Below are positions 27,201 through 39,286 of a stretch of 64,000 nucleotides of DNA, piece after piece (positions within the stretch are counted from its first letter, which is position 1; each line of letters begins with the position of its first letter). Source of the stretch: Serinus canaria. Lineage: Eukaryota; Chordata; Aves; Passeriformes; Fringillidae. The stretch covers positions 4,999,719 to 5,063,718 of the forward strand of contig NC_066323.1 of NCBI RefSeq assembly GCF_022539315.1. Reading direction: 5' to 3'. The translations under genes were made by a program, and so were the position numbers. The notes beneath the pieces were generated by a model that worked only from the letters and a program-made list of their open reading frames with translations, searched no databases and was not told the DNA's origin.

Positions 27201-30200
27201 AGTGGCAGAATGAGAGCTTTGCACTCCCATCTGCCCCATAAATTGCTGTCTTTACATTTTCTGCTTGTCTGTTTTACCGTCTTGTAAAATTGGCTGTAAT
27301 CGCCATCAATTGCTCTTACTGCTCCTGGAATGTGCTGCACAACATCCAGAGTTAGGGGATTTGAACACTGAGCATTTCTGAGGGCAGTCTGCAATGTGTG
27401 CAAGGGCTTGCCCTGGTGGATCCAGTCACAGGAAGGGGGTGCAGCTCTCTTAATGAGGACAGAGTGCCCAAATTGAAGATGAGGGCTGCATAGGGAAGTA
27501 GAGAACAGAGTAATGCTGTTCCTGCTGTTGTCATCTGTGATGCTGCTCAGCCAAAGGATTGCTGTTTTCAATAGCTGGAGGGTTTAGTGTAGATGAGGCA
27601 CAAATGGAAATAAATAGGTGTGCTTTTAATATCTAGATATTAGCATTGTGTTGTCTGTGTCTTTTATGTGATAGCAATCTCAATAGCGAGTAATCTCAAT
27701 CTCTTTTTTTATGGAACATCCACTTTTTTTTTTTGTGTATTGCTCTCACATTCAGTCTGTGTAGTTCTGCTACAGGGATGTGCTCATAAATGTGGACGTC
27801 CCATAAACGTGCTCAGGTTATTAATTCCTTGTATTTTTGCTTCTCTGAGTAAAACAGAACAAAGAAGTGTAGCAAAGTAAGAACATTTAGTGCCTATCAG
27901 TGATACAGAGAGTGCATACACCTCCCTAGCTGGGTGATGATATCTCAGTAGCAAAAAGAGAACAACTGCCAGCTACAAGTGAAGAGGCAGAAATTAGAGC
28001 AACTGCTGAAAAATCACTGAAATTAAGGACCTGCTCGTTTAGTGTGATTGGAGCATGTAAATATTAACTCTAATGATGACAACACATAAATTGGAGTGCT
28101 CAATAAAATTTGAGCACATGAAACTGAAGTGCCACAACCTGGTTTATTGATAATTTTTAGTCACCTGCATTTAATTTGCCACGCTATTTACTTGTTCTTC
28201 CTGTTTGTTTCAGTGGAATTTCCATAAGGAAACCACCAGTCTTCCAAAATTCACACTTACAGGTACATATAAACAAAAAAAAAATTCTATCTGCAAGATA
28301 TCCTAAACTTGGAAGATAATTAGGATTATGGAATTCTCGAATTGAACTTGTTCTATAGCAGCCTCTGGCTTTGCAAAAAGATGGAAAACTGCAAAACAGT
28401 TGCAAGGTAAAAGATTTCTGACATAGCCAGCTTTCATTTATTAATCAATAAAGATAGTAAAGAGAGGCAAAGACTTCTCAGCTAGCCAAAATGTAGTTTA
28501 TATAAATAGATCCTAGACATTATAGGGTCTAATCTGCAGTGAACTCATGACTGTCAATGAAAACTGATTGAGGTGCAGGTATCTGGGTGTTTTTTATTGA
28601 CCAAATAGGATTTGGAGTCTTTCTATGGGCCTTAATTTTTCAGAACTGAGCTTTATACACACAATATTATAATGCTACCTTTTGGTCCCTGACATTCTCC
28701 CAAGTGCAAAGGCAATAATTGAGGTGACATTTTCACTGTGAGGATTCAGCAAACAAAGAGCAAAAATATCACAAAAGTGAATCAATAATGAGAACACTTC
28801 TTAGATCATTCAAGCAGCATCTTTAAAGACATTGTGCACTTTGTTTGGCAGAAGCCTTTGTGTTTTTGTAAGGCTTCTAGATCACAGACATTGAAGAAAA
28901 TTTTCAGTCTTAAAATTGAAAGAGTTAACTTTCCAGGTTATTTCCTTCATTAACATGCCATTCCTTTCATGAATGATGAGCAGATGTAAGTGTGAGATTG
29001 TCTGGCATGATTAGAGACTTCTAGGTAATCTTTGTAATACAAGAATCTTTAATCTGCCTTTTAAGATTTAAAAATGCCTACAAACAGGAACATCAGCAAG
29101 AAAATTGAGTTTTGGGATTGCAAAAGGACACAAAGGCTGTGTGCCCAGGTCAGAGACAGTTTTGTGTCAGGAGGCTGAGAGGCCTGGGTGCTGCATCGTG
29201 GCAGGGTTTCCAGCAGTGGCAGTGTAACAGAGCAGCTCATCCTGACAGATGATGAGGTTTGCTTCTATTAGCTCATGGTTTAACAAAAGACAGGGAAAAT
29301 CATGGGCACCTTCTGTCCTCTTGTCAAAGGCCTTGTTCAAAAGGGACTTCTTACATTGAAGGAGAGGTTTCTTGAGAATTCCTAATTAAGTGCCAGACTG
29401 GATTGGGCAGAGCTATGCAAATTAAAAATGAAAACTCTTTGTGCAAAAGGAACTAAGAAAGGATTTTTATAAATCACTGAAACAGTCACTTGTTGACAAA
29501 ATATGAGCACAACCCTATCCTTTTGCAAACATTCATTCATCCTGTTAAATGATGTTAAAATACTTTGTGTACAGCAATCTCACCAATGACTGCTTCTTAA
29601 AATTAATTTACATTTCTCATAGAGATGTAATTTTTGCTCATCCTGAAGATGTAAAGTGTTAAAAACCTTACAGCATCATGACAAACAATGAGAAATACTT
29701 GGTTTCTCCTGTTTCAATATTGCAGCCTTTGAAACTGCTCAGAGGTTTGCTGTGAGGTGGTGCTCTAACCTGTCCTGCAGTACTGAGCCACATTGTTATT
29801 GCAAAATAAAGCTGCTGTCTCTTAAAAACCTAATGGAAGTGTGGGATAAATAAGACAAATCACTGACCTGCTTGATCTTTAAAGAGCTGGGAAGAGCTCT
29901 GTGCAATTCAGGATGAGATTGATTGGATTTTATGCTCTCAAATACTAGGTGAAATATGTGGAAAATAATGTGGCACAGGGGACTTTGGGGGTTATCTCTG
30001 TTTTCCTTCAGGCCATGCTTGAACAAAGGCAGCGGTTGCTAAACTATGTGTGTCTCTACTGTTGAAAAAAAAACAACCCAAAACCCTCACAAGACTAAAA
30101 CCAAAAGCAAAGAACATGTCAAACCCTTCAGACAGTACAAACAAGTCTGAAGTCTTGTGCAATCAGACTTGTAATGCCAGCCCTTGTCTGGGAGTGCAGA

Positions 30201-30269
30201 TGTTGAGCACACCTGGAGTTTGTTGCCTGCTCAGTGCAGCACTCTGCCAGCAGTGAGAGCACTGATGCT
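24261..30269. other. non-coding DNA with a slightly GC-richer stretch, no gene seen
   Basis: The segment 25370-25770 is richer in G and C than its surroundings and holds the longest open frame of the window (175 codons), but it has only a handful of CpGs and no recognisable domain. A perfect 16-bp palindrome TAATATCTAGATATTA lies at 27627-27642. Nothing else is supported. Confidence 0.55.
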
Positions 30270-30540
30270 TGCCTGGAAACTCAGCAAATAAGAGGATGGG
30301 AGGGCAAGGATGGAGGGAATTAGTTATTCTGGAAAGGGAGAAAGCTGAAGGAGGAAGAAGAGGAGCTAAAGGAGGAAGCAAATGGGGAGGTGAGAACTGC
30401 AGAAAACTGCAAAGGTAAAGGATGAGAAAGGAAGAATTGAGTGAGGCTGGATGCAGCCTGATGAGGATGCAGACTGATGCTGAGGAGACAGTTGGAGGAC
30501 AGTAAGGACAATAGAAAAGGAAGTCTGTAATGCATAAAAG
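30270..30540. other. purine-rich (polypurine) block
   Basis: About 270 bases in which the plus strand is dominated by A and G, with many GGAGG, GAAGAGGAG and AAAGG runs and few pyrimidine tracts. It is not a clean tandem repeat. A long minus-strand serine/leucine-rich frame here is a by-product of the composition. Such blocks can form triplex DNA or be decayed minisatellites; no function can be assigned. Confidence 0.6.
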
Positions 30541-32142
30541 AAGGAATTTAATTTTTAAAAAGCTGGGGAAAAAGGAACATTAAAGAGGAATTAAGGAGTT
30601 TGGAATATATAGAATCCCTCCAGAGTCCAATGTGTTTCACATGCTCTTGGAAAAGCTCTTGAATTCACCTGCTTGTAATTGTCTTTAAAACAATTTAATG
30701 TGTTTTAGCAAAAGCTGATAACTTTTGTGGTGACCAATTCTTGTTCAAGAGGATGTGTTCTGCCTTAGCCTGTGTGGAGGTGACTCAGAGCCCTGAGTTT
30801 GCTGCACTCATTTTTCCCCCCATCCCTGGAGATTTGCAATTTGCACTTAAATTGGCATCTGTGACTTGGGATTGGATGGTCTAAGATGAGAGGCATTGAA
30901 AGTCTAAGAAATTACAGGATCATTCTATTCTGTTTCAGTGCAGAGTAGCTTCTTGCTGTAGGTTTAGTTAGAAAAGAACATGAAATATTAATTTAGCCAT
31001 ATATCCTTCAATAATTTGAAAACTAAACCCACTGTAGTGGGCTCTAGATAACTAATTATCCAGTGGAAAGTAAAAAGCTGTGTTTCCTCTTCAGCATTTC
31101 AGTTTCCTTTGCTGAGACCAGCTGAATGGCCTGAAACTTGCAGTTTCCTTTAAAGAGTGTAATAAAACCTGTGATATAGAATATTTATCTTGGGAAAGCT
31201 TGCCTGGATTTCATGGGGTGCAAGAACCTGAAGAATCCTCTCCTTAAAATGCAAGAAAATTGTTCAGGATGTGAGAGAGACTGAAATACTTAGGCCAGAT
31301 TTAGAGAAGCCCTTACCAAAATATTCAGCTGTTCTCATCAGGGAGGCAGAGTTCAGGGCTGGATACAGAACTGGGATGTGCCCTTTGGCACTACAGGTAT
31401 TCCATGGCAATTGGCAGGGCTGGAAGCAATAATTCTGGTTTTGGTGCATTCTGTGAGTGTGTATTTTATGCACAGCTTTGGGAAGGGAAATGTTAGCAAG
31501 TAATAAGCTCTGCTTTAGTACTAGAATGTTGAAAATTGCTTTTGGGTGTCTAAAATTTATTTTTCTCATTCAAATTTTATGTTGGTATTAATATTTAAAC
31601 TGTATCAGCGAGCAAGAATGGTTTGAATGAACAGAATAGAAAGTCTTGTCTAACTTGGAAGACAAATGCTTTAATTTTTTCCATTTTAAGCCTTTTCTGA
31701 TAAACCATATTATTTTGTCATGTTGCTATACTCAGTCATTTTAATATCAAATTCAGTATAGTTTTGGCATGTGAATTTCAGTTAAAATTAAATTTATTTA
31801 ACATTTCACTATATTAAATTTCTTCAATAGCTAATTCAATGTATATTTAAGTATAGGAAGAAATGTATTTATAATGTATTTATTGTATTTGGGGTCATAT
31901 TTTTCTTCTTCCACGAGTTGGCTAAGATTAATGTATAATATTTCACCAGATAACTATCCAGTGCTCATAATATCTACCACAGTAAAAGCAGTCAAATTTA
32001 CTTATTTTTGTCACATATAGCTGGAAAAATGTTAATGTTATAGATCCTTTCACAAATAAAAACACAATGGCCAGAGCTTGCACCAAACTGGGGAGTTTTA
32101 TCAGATCTCCCATCTCTGTTCTGTCAGTCTTTCTAAAAAATC
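30541..32142. other. AT-rich non-coding DNA, no gene seen
   Basis: AT content rises towards 31660-31990. No exon, repeat family or promoter recognised. Confidence 0.6.
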
Positions 32143-32203
32143 TGATCTAAAGGTTACTGGAGTCAATGAAAAGACTCCCATTGACTTCAGTGGGTTTGGT
32201 TCA
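32143..32203. repeat. ancient short palindromic interspersed repeat, copy 1
   Basis: The left arm (32143-32168, TGATCTAAAGG...GAGTCAATG) and right arm (32177-32203, CCCATTGACTTCAGTGGG...TTCA) are imperfect inverted repeats around a loop of about 8 nt. I know the motif ATTGACTTCAGTGGG and its palindromic setting from an old interspersed family abundant in turtles, crocodilians and birds. I cannot recall its catalogue name. The structure suggests a MITE or other foldback element. Confidence 0.55.
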
Positions 32204-32616
32204 CTCCCTAAATGCCAGTGAATAAATGTGGACTTTGCAAGATGCCTAGAGAAATAAAAAAACATCCTGGGAAAGATGAAAATGTGTTACAAAGTCTTTC
32301 TCAGCAGCCCAGTCCCATGAGTTCAATTCCCATCTATATCAAAGGAGCTCCAACTCTGCTTCCTCAGTTAACCCTGCGTAGTTTTTCTCATTTCAGCTGG
32401 AAAAATGATTGACAGAAACAATCAAGAAGTGTTTGTCATCCACCTTCATTTTGGTTTAGCTGTGAACTAAAAGCAATGGGGGATTTCCACTCAAGACCTT
32501 CAATTATTGCATCCTGGAATATAAACCCCCAGCCAACAGTCATGGGCCAGAGCTCCAGTGGAAGAGACAGTTGTGGAGATTGTTTTCCCTTATTCTTGCC
32601 TGTTACCTCTTTATAC

Positions 32617-32672
32617 ATATACATATATATATATATATATAAACCCCTATACATGTGTATATATATATATTT
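32617..32672. repeat. AT/TA dinucleotide repeat in two blocks
   Basis: An alternating TA block at about 32617-32642 and a second at about 32656-32670 are separated by AAACCCCTATACATGTG. The two blocks are self-complementary and could form a cruciform. Confidence 0.9.
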
Positions 32673-33036
32673 ATTTTTTTTAACACCATAAGCTGTCTTT
32701 GCTAGTACTGACTTTAATGTTTGGCTCTTCATTTTTTTAATTTAATTTTTTTTTTTTTGGTGAGAACTAGTCCTTGCATTTTCAAGAGTCTACTTTGTAT
32801 ATACTTCTCAAAAAGTGGAGGTTATCAGCAAATTCTAAGTACCTTTCCATTTTTAAGTGCTTTCAGTTTATCTTTCAAGCCTCTCACATTCTAAAAAGCC
32901 TTCTGTTCAAGTGTAGCCTCAGAGGCACTTTCTGTGAGCACTGAACTTGTGTGAAAAATTGTCTCCACTACCACTTCATCACAGAATAAACATCCACCTC
33001 AACATAAAAATAAATACTGTGGGTATGACAGTTGTA

Positions 33037-33200
33037 GAGTCATCGAATCATTAACTCAGCCACTGCCAAGGCCACCACTAAACCAGGTCCCCAATCTACA
33101 TCTAAATACCTGCAGGGACAGTGACTTCACAGCTTCCCTGTCCCAAAGCCTGACAACTCTTTTGGTGAAGAAGTTTTTCCAGTGCTGTGCCTTTCAGAAC
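33037..33200 (-). mobile_element. CR1 LINE 3' end fragment, minus strand, diverged
   Basis: Read in reverse complement it ends in a decayed ATGATTCGATGACTC terminal repeat. The plus strand shows the antisense CR1 blocks in order: an ACCAGGTCCCCAA-like region, AAATACCTGCAGGGACAGTGA, CTTCCCTG, then GACAACTCTTTTGGTGAAGA and a TTTTTCC block. The upstream end near 33200 fades and is approximate. It is more diverged than the plus-strand copies, so probably older. Confidence 0.75.
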
Positions 33201-36200
33201 TCTCAGCGTTAATCACATGATACTTTCTCTGAAGCAAATCAAGCTTGCATAAATATTTACCAGCTCTTTTGGAGGCTTTGTTAGTTCCATTAACCAGGAA
33301 CTCCTGTTAATTCCTGCTGGGTGGGCTGAGAGACTTGTTAAAGCAGTCTTGCAGCCAGGTGAGTGGAGGCTGTTGGGTTGGCCCTGCAGGATTTGTGGTG
33401 TCCAGGAAAAACTCCTGTTTGGAGACTGGAGTGCTGTTTGTTGGCTGAGGCTGGACAGGCTGTAAGGCTTAGCTAATCCACTAAGCTAGCACTGGAGAGA
33501 CAAAGCTCAGCTCTGAGTCCTGCTTTTCTTGCCTGGTTGTGAAAGCACTGAGAGGTCAGAACTCGTGTGAGGTTTGGAGGGATACCACAGCTTCATCCTG
33601 TGGTTTAATGAACTCCCTGAACACCAGCTCCTCACCACCGTGCCATGGATGAATTGGTTCCCTCTTGCTGTTTGCCATCATCTTGGGGACCCATCAGCTT
33701 TTACCTGAGCTGTTTCTATTCTAGAATACCCACCCATGTGTTCAGAGATTGCCTCTGTGGTATTTGGGCTCCTCAGCAGGGTTTGTGTAGCACATCTGTG
33801 AGATCCAGATGCTCCCCGAGGTTGCTGGGTTGGGCCAGTTTGAAGCCATGAGCTTTGCCAGAGTCCCAGTAATAATAATGGCAAAAAATGATGCAGGTTT
33901 TGGATCACTTCTCACTTGCAGCCACTAAACACTTGCTGAAAACTTGTATTTTGTGTTCCAGGCTATGCTGTTTATGGGGATTACTCTACCAACCTAAAAA
34001 TATTTCCTTCTAAAAGAGCATTTAGTGATAAGAATAACGTCCCTCACATCTGGCCAATAGTCTCCTGTTGCTTATCTGACAAAGCAGAATTTGGCTTTGC
34101 TTTTAGTGGGGCTGCTTATTTTGTTTTTAAAACATAATTTTAATCTTTTGTGTATCTAAAGAGATATAGGGGTTTAGAGTTGAGGTTTTTGAATGTTATC
34201 ATGGTGATTAGATCATCTCCAAGTTTCTGTCCTTGCTTTCACTGCTGTCACAAATGAAATTTATCAGTAATACATTTAAGTAGATACTTTATTTTTGCTG
34301 TGTGGCCTATAGGGGGTGGAGGTATGTGAAATCACACAGATGTTTTTCATCCAGTACGTCATCTCAATTTACCATTTGTAAATGACTCATAAAATCAGAA
34401 ATACAAAATTGCCCTTTAATTTAGTACCTTAGTTCTAAATCTGGTAGTGGACTCCAGCTACTGTGTAGTGAAGCAGGTGGGTTGGGAATTATTGCTGGGC
34501 ATTCAGGGAACTAGAATAGCATTAGTGAGGTATGATGCTAAAAACCAGAAATTAGGTTTTGTTCCTTTCCCTGGGTAAAGGAGGAAATTTAGACTGACAT
34601 CTTCCTACGTATGAAAGTGTAGGTAACAGCAGAGTGCTGTGCTTCTATATATTTTGTAATTTTTATGTATTGTGTTTTTATGAGGTCTAAAAGGTTGGAA
34701 TTATATGTACTGCCACAACCAGGGATGAGTATGCAACAGTGGAAAAAGCTTTTCATATAACGGGTTTAAAAATACTTGTTTTCACCAATTTTATTTACCT
34801 ACTGAAAAGCTGACCTTTTGAAGAATAAAAAGGCAGTTATATTCTGTATTCTATGTCAGGTTTTCAAGCTTTTGTATAGGATTAATGTAAGAATAGGTAA
34901 ACAGGTAAATCCAATGTGTTTTCCTGCTGTATTGTTTTTTTAAGTGAGTCTGGGATGTTGTTAGGAAAGCTGGTAAATAACATGGATACACTTAACCCTG
35001 TAAGTGCATAATCATTTAGGATCTGCAACTCAGAGTTCAGTTGGAGAATATTGGATTATTTCCTACCTTATTAGCTGTATTTCATTATCTGCAGCCTATG
35101 GATCAGAATTGTATATATGGAATATGTTTTTATGGAATGTCAGAGCAATCCAGCCCAGCTTCTTCTGTCATTCTGTGGTGGGAAAACACCAACAGATTTA
35201 AGGGAGAGCACAAAAAACAATTAATTAAAAGACCGAAACTTGAAAGGGTTAAAAGCAGGAGCAGACTCTGTGGCTTTGCTGTGGCATGAGCTATTTATGA
35301 TCAAAATGACATTTTGTTCTCATATGAATTCAAAAGGTGAGGGGGACATTTTGCCTTAGATTCACACACAACCTGGTATGCAGTTCATTGGCTTAGCTTC
35401 ATATGGAAAACACTGGAAGCATCAGCTCACTTACTGATTATTTTCAAATGTATTTAGACCATGTATATACAGCACTTAAGTTCATTGACTCCTGTCAGCG
35501 TAAACATAATATATAAGAAAAATACTTCACTAGCATTCAATTATTACAATTATAACCTTATTACATTAAATCAGCTTTTTGCTCACTGCAGTAAATAAAT
35601 AGCATTCAAGGTTTGTTTACTTTTTTCCTATGGCAGTGGAAGCATTGCCTTGTGTAAGAAGAAAAGCAAGAAGCAGAGAGCATATAAAATATGCAGGGAA
35701 AAGGCCATTGAGAAATTTTAGTGATGTGGTAAAATGAAATGAGGGCTCATTTACTTCTGCATAGCTTTTCAAAGCTTGACTCTGTATTTGAGGATTTGTG
35801 ACTGCTATCAATTTACCATAACTTCTCCTGGTATAGTCTTAAGGGGAAAAAAAAAAAAAGGTGAAATGCATGACTGGAAGAATATTTAAGGAAATGAAAC
35901 TTCTACTCTTAGTTCATTGCTTTATTTCTGCACTCTTTCCTCCTTTACCTTGGAAGTTCATGAAGAGATAAATGGTTACTAAATTACAAGGTTACTTTGG
36001 CAATGATAGCCCACGATTTTGTCTTCTGCTCGTGTAGTAGGAAAAAGAAGATAGGGTTTTATTCAAGTGTCCTTTTTTCCTCTGGTCAAACTAACATCTA
36101 ACTCCATGCTAAGTTAAAGCCGGAAAGAAAAACTTATGGTTCAATTCTGTGATATTAAACAATTGTACCAAATTGCAATTTTTTTTATATTTATCTCCTT

Positions 36201-37065
36201 CCTTCCAACATTCCTGCTAGGCCTGTTAGAAGATAGTACCATCTTTATAAACCTTGCTTTTCCAATATCTGATTGTTAGAGTGATACAATGTTTGTCTTA
36301 GGTGAGTATCCAAAAGTGTGGATGTCTATCTGGAATATTGATGACATTCCAATTCTCCCATATTTAGATGTCATCCGTGGTTCCAGGGATTATGCAACAG
36401 CTCTCATCAACCTTGGTGTTAGTGATAACAGATCCAACAGTTTTTGGATCCTGACTCATCTTTGGTTTGGTTCTAATGCTGCATAGCACAGTTTGGAGAA
36501 AAAAAAAAGAAATAGATCCAAAGTGCACCTAAATTTAATGTGAAATTATTCATCCTTGTTCAAAGCTGAAGGGAAAACTTAAAAGAATCATCATGATATT
36601 TTAAAGTAAAATAGCAGTGAGTTAGCTCAAATAACATTGCCAAATTAATCCAAGACAGGTATTTCATACCAAAAAAGGAAAAAAGAAAAAGGGATTATGT
36701 AGAACAATTTATTTCCTTCCCTGATTATTTTCAGGTCTTTAGCTATCTGAGCTGAAGTTGAACTTTTTTATCACGAATACTCCAACGAGTTACATCACAA
36801 ATGGTTCAAATCTGACCTTCTAGAAGCTGAAGGAATACCTCTTAAGAGAAGAGAAAATAGCCTGGTGATTCCAGATGGTATGCCCTGATCACATTACCTG
36901 CTGGGTTTATAGGGAGAGCTGGATTTCTGGCAGGAACTCATCACACATGTCACTGTGCAGGCTTTGGCTGAGGCACAGCCTTGGGTTAGATGTTCTGTCA
37001 GTCAGGTGGCAGAGGTAAAACAAGTGGCTGGCACAGAGAGGCACAGACATGGGAAGAGTGGCTTG

Positions 37066-37096
37066 TGCATATATATACATATAGATATATATATGA
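37066..37096. repeat. imperfect AT/ATAC microsatellite
   Basis: ATATATATACATATAGATAT continuing to ATATATG; a decayed TA repeat. Confidence 0.8.
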
Positions 37097-39181
37097 CACA
37101 TAGAGACTCACATCTACACACACAGTGCTTCTTTTAACAAGTTTGGCTCCTTTCTCTTACAGCTGAAAGTAATCTGAGTATGTTCATGATAGGAAACATT
37201 TCCACACGGCTTTGTAGAAATAGGATAGAATAGGCCAGTAATGAGCTTATATATTTATCCTATATGAATAAAGGGATGAGTGTCACCATTGATTTGTCAT
37301 TTTGCCTGGTTTCAGTGAAGGGGTTTGCAGCATCAGGTAACAATTCTGGCTGTACCTGTGGTCCTGGTGGGTATTTTCCTGGGTGGATTCTTCACAGTTT
37401 TGGCCCTGTCAGATTACAGAGTAGAGGGCCAGGGGGAGGCTGCAAAGCTCTGGCCTGACCCTGGTAAATCCACAGTGCAGCTCTGCAGTGGAGCTGCAGG
37501 GAGGAAGTGGGATAAAGCAAATAGATGTAACTTGACAATTGAGAAGTTTGCACAAGCTTTTAGTATATCAACATCCCCAAGAAAACACAACCTTTGACTT
37601 ATGTGCTGAAATCCTAACTCCTGGAATACTTTGCAGCTTTGCCTGAGCATGCCTTTGTGTGATTGTATCAGCAAGCACTCTGAGGCAAAATAGACAACTA
37701 ATTTTAGGCAGAAGCCTTTGGTGGGTTTTAATTTGAAATAGGTTACAATTTTTTTGGAAAGAAACAATTTATTTGTGTCTTTGTGCATTTCAGTGTAAAG
37801 GGGTGAAGATGGTTTTTCACTTTGCTGCAAACAAACGTGGGTACAATTTTGTATCCTGTCAATAGCTCAGCCATGTGCCTGCTCCTTTTCTGGCTTTTTG
37901 TAGTGCTGTTCACGTGAATAAAGGGCCACAGGAAAAGTCTTTGGCACTTCCTTTAATAAAAATCTCATGTTGAGTAACATCTATTGTAAAAGTCTCAGTG
38001 CCCATTATCATTATAACAAGCCACAAGAATCAATGCTACTGATTAGTGAAATATTGCATATTAATGAGCCATGCTCCTGTATCATGTAGAAGGTTGTATC
38101 CTTGACACATATTTAAATAAATAGCATTAAGAAGAAAGAAGCCTTCAAATAAGTAAATGGTTTTAACTTAAGTCCATAAAATCAATGAAAATAGAAGCTA
38201 AAGCTCTTGCTTATCTATTAATTCAGCTCTATGCCTTCTCCAGGTCAGTGTTACAGCACACATGGGACAAAATACCCTTGAATGATTTTGTACAAGATTA
38301 CTGCAATAGCCAGACCCAGGGAGATAAGGTACAGATAGACTGATAGGCTTAACTCTGAAATGGCCTGGTTTCATGGCTTTATTTCAAACCCCTACAACAG
38401 GCAGCTCCTGTGTGTGTTGTGTCACTGCTATAGAAACCTTTGCTTATTTGGCCATTTAATTTGTAAAGAAGGCAACCTTTAAGCTGACAAGCAGCTTTAG
38501 AGCCTTTCTGGTCCCAGTGCCAGGGGGAAAAATCTGGGCCAAAGTGTGACCCATATAGTGTAAATGGGGTGTGTCTTAATGGTTGTGTTAGAAAAAATCA
38601 GCAAGTGTTTTCTAAAAAATTCTGTTTAATCGAGACATAAGTTTTCCTTACAAATGCACTTGTTATTTTTAGTCATGTGGCTCTTCAGGTATCTTCACTG
38701 CAAAACAGTTTTCCAAGGAATAACAGGAACTGCAACACTGACCTGTGTTGCATCCCACATAATATTTGGGGCTATACAGCTTCTTAATTTCATTTCTCTG
38801 TGCTTTCCTTCTGCTGATAATATTCCTCTGCTAATAATTCCCCTCCTTTAGCCTTACATCTTTTCCACCTCTAAGAAGAGCAACCTAGGGAAGTGAATTT
38901 CACTTTATTGTTATATTTATTGTTATTATTTATTACTGTAAACTTCTGTGGTGTAGACCCAAGCTGAAGTCCTCTGTGGAAGCAGCCCTGTCTCCCATAA
39001 TCATCAGTGTCATCTTTGAGGATGGCAGCTTCAGAGTTTCTGGGGACCACTGTTCTTGTGAGATGCTAGTGTGGTGAAGGGGAGAGCTCCCAGGGGTATT
39101 TTAAATCATTCCCTTAGAGACTTTTGAAGTGCAACAGCAAGACCTTGAATTTGACTGAATATTCTGTGGGGAATTGGTGTA

Positions 39182-39202
39182 GAGAAAGAAAGAAAGAAAG
39201 AG
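39182..39202. repeat. (GAAA) tetranucleotide repeat
   Basis: Four perfect GAAA units (39184-39199) flanked by GA, giving a short purine-only run. Confidence 0.9.
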
Positions 39203-39250
39203 GGCTGGTATGTTGTTAGTTGTTGATATGACAAAGGAATAAATGGCAAT

Positions 39251-39286
39251 TTTAAATTCAAATTCAAATTTAAATTTAAATTTAAA
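39251..39286. repeat. hexamer tandem array, six units of TTTAAA type
   Basis: Six exact 6-bp units: TTTAAA, TTCAAA, TTCAAA, TTTAAA, TTTAAA, TTTAAA. The TTTAAA unit is itself palindromic. The minus-strand frame through it encodes alternating Leu/Asn or Phe/Lys, so the apparent repeat protein there is an artefact. Confidence 0.95.

Noticed and set aside
36289..36486. Smooth-reading 65-codon frame on the plus strand
   Set aside because: No known domain, no splice sites at its edges and no promoter; could be a conserved non-coding stretch but nothing shows it.
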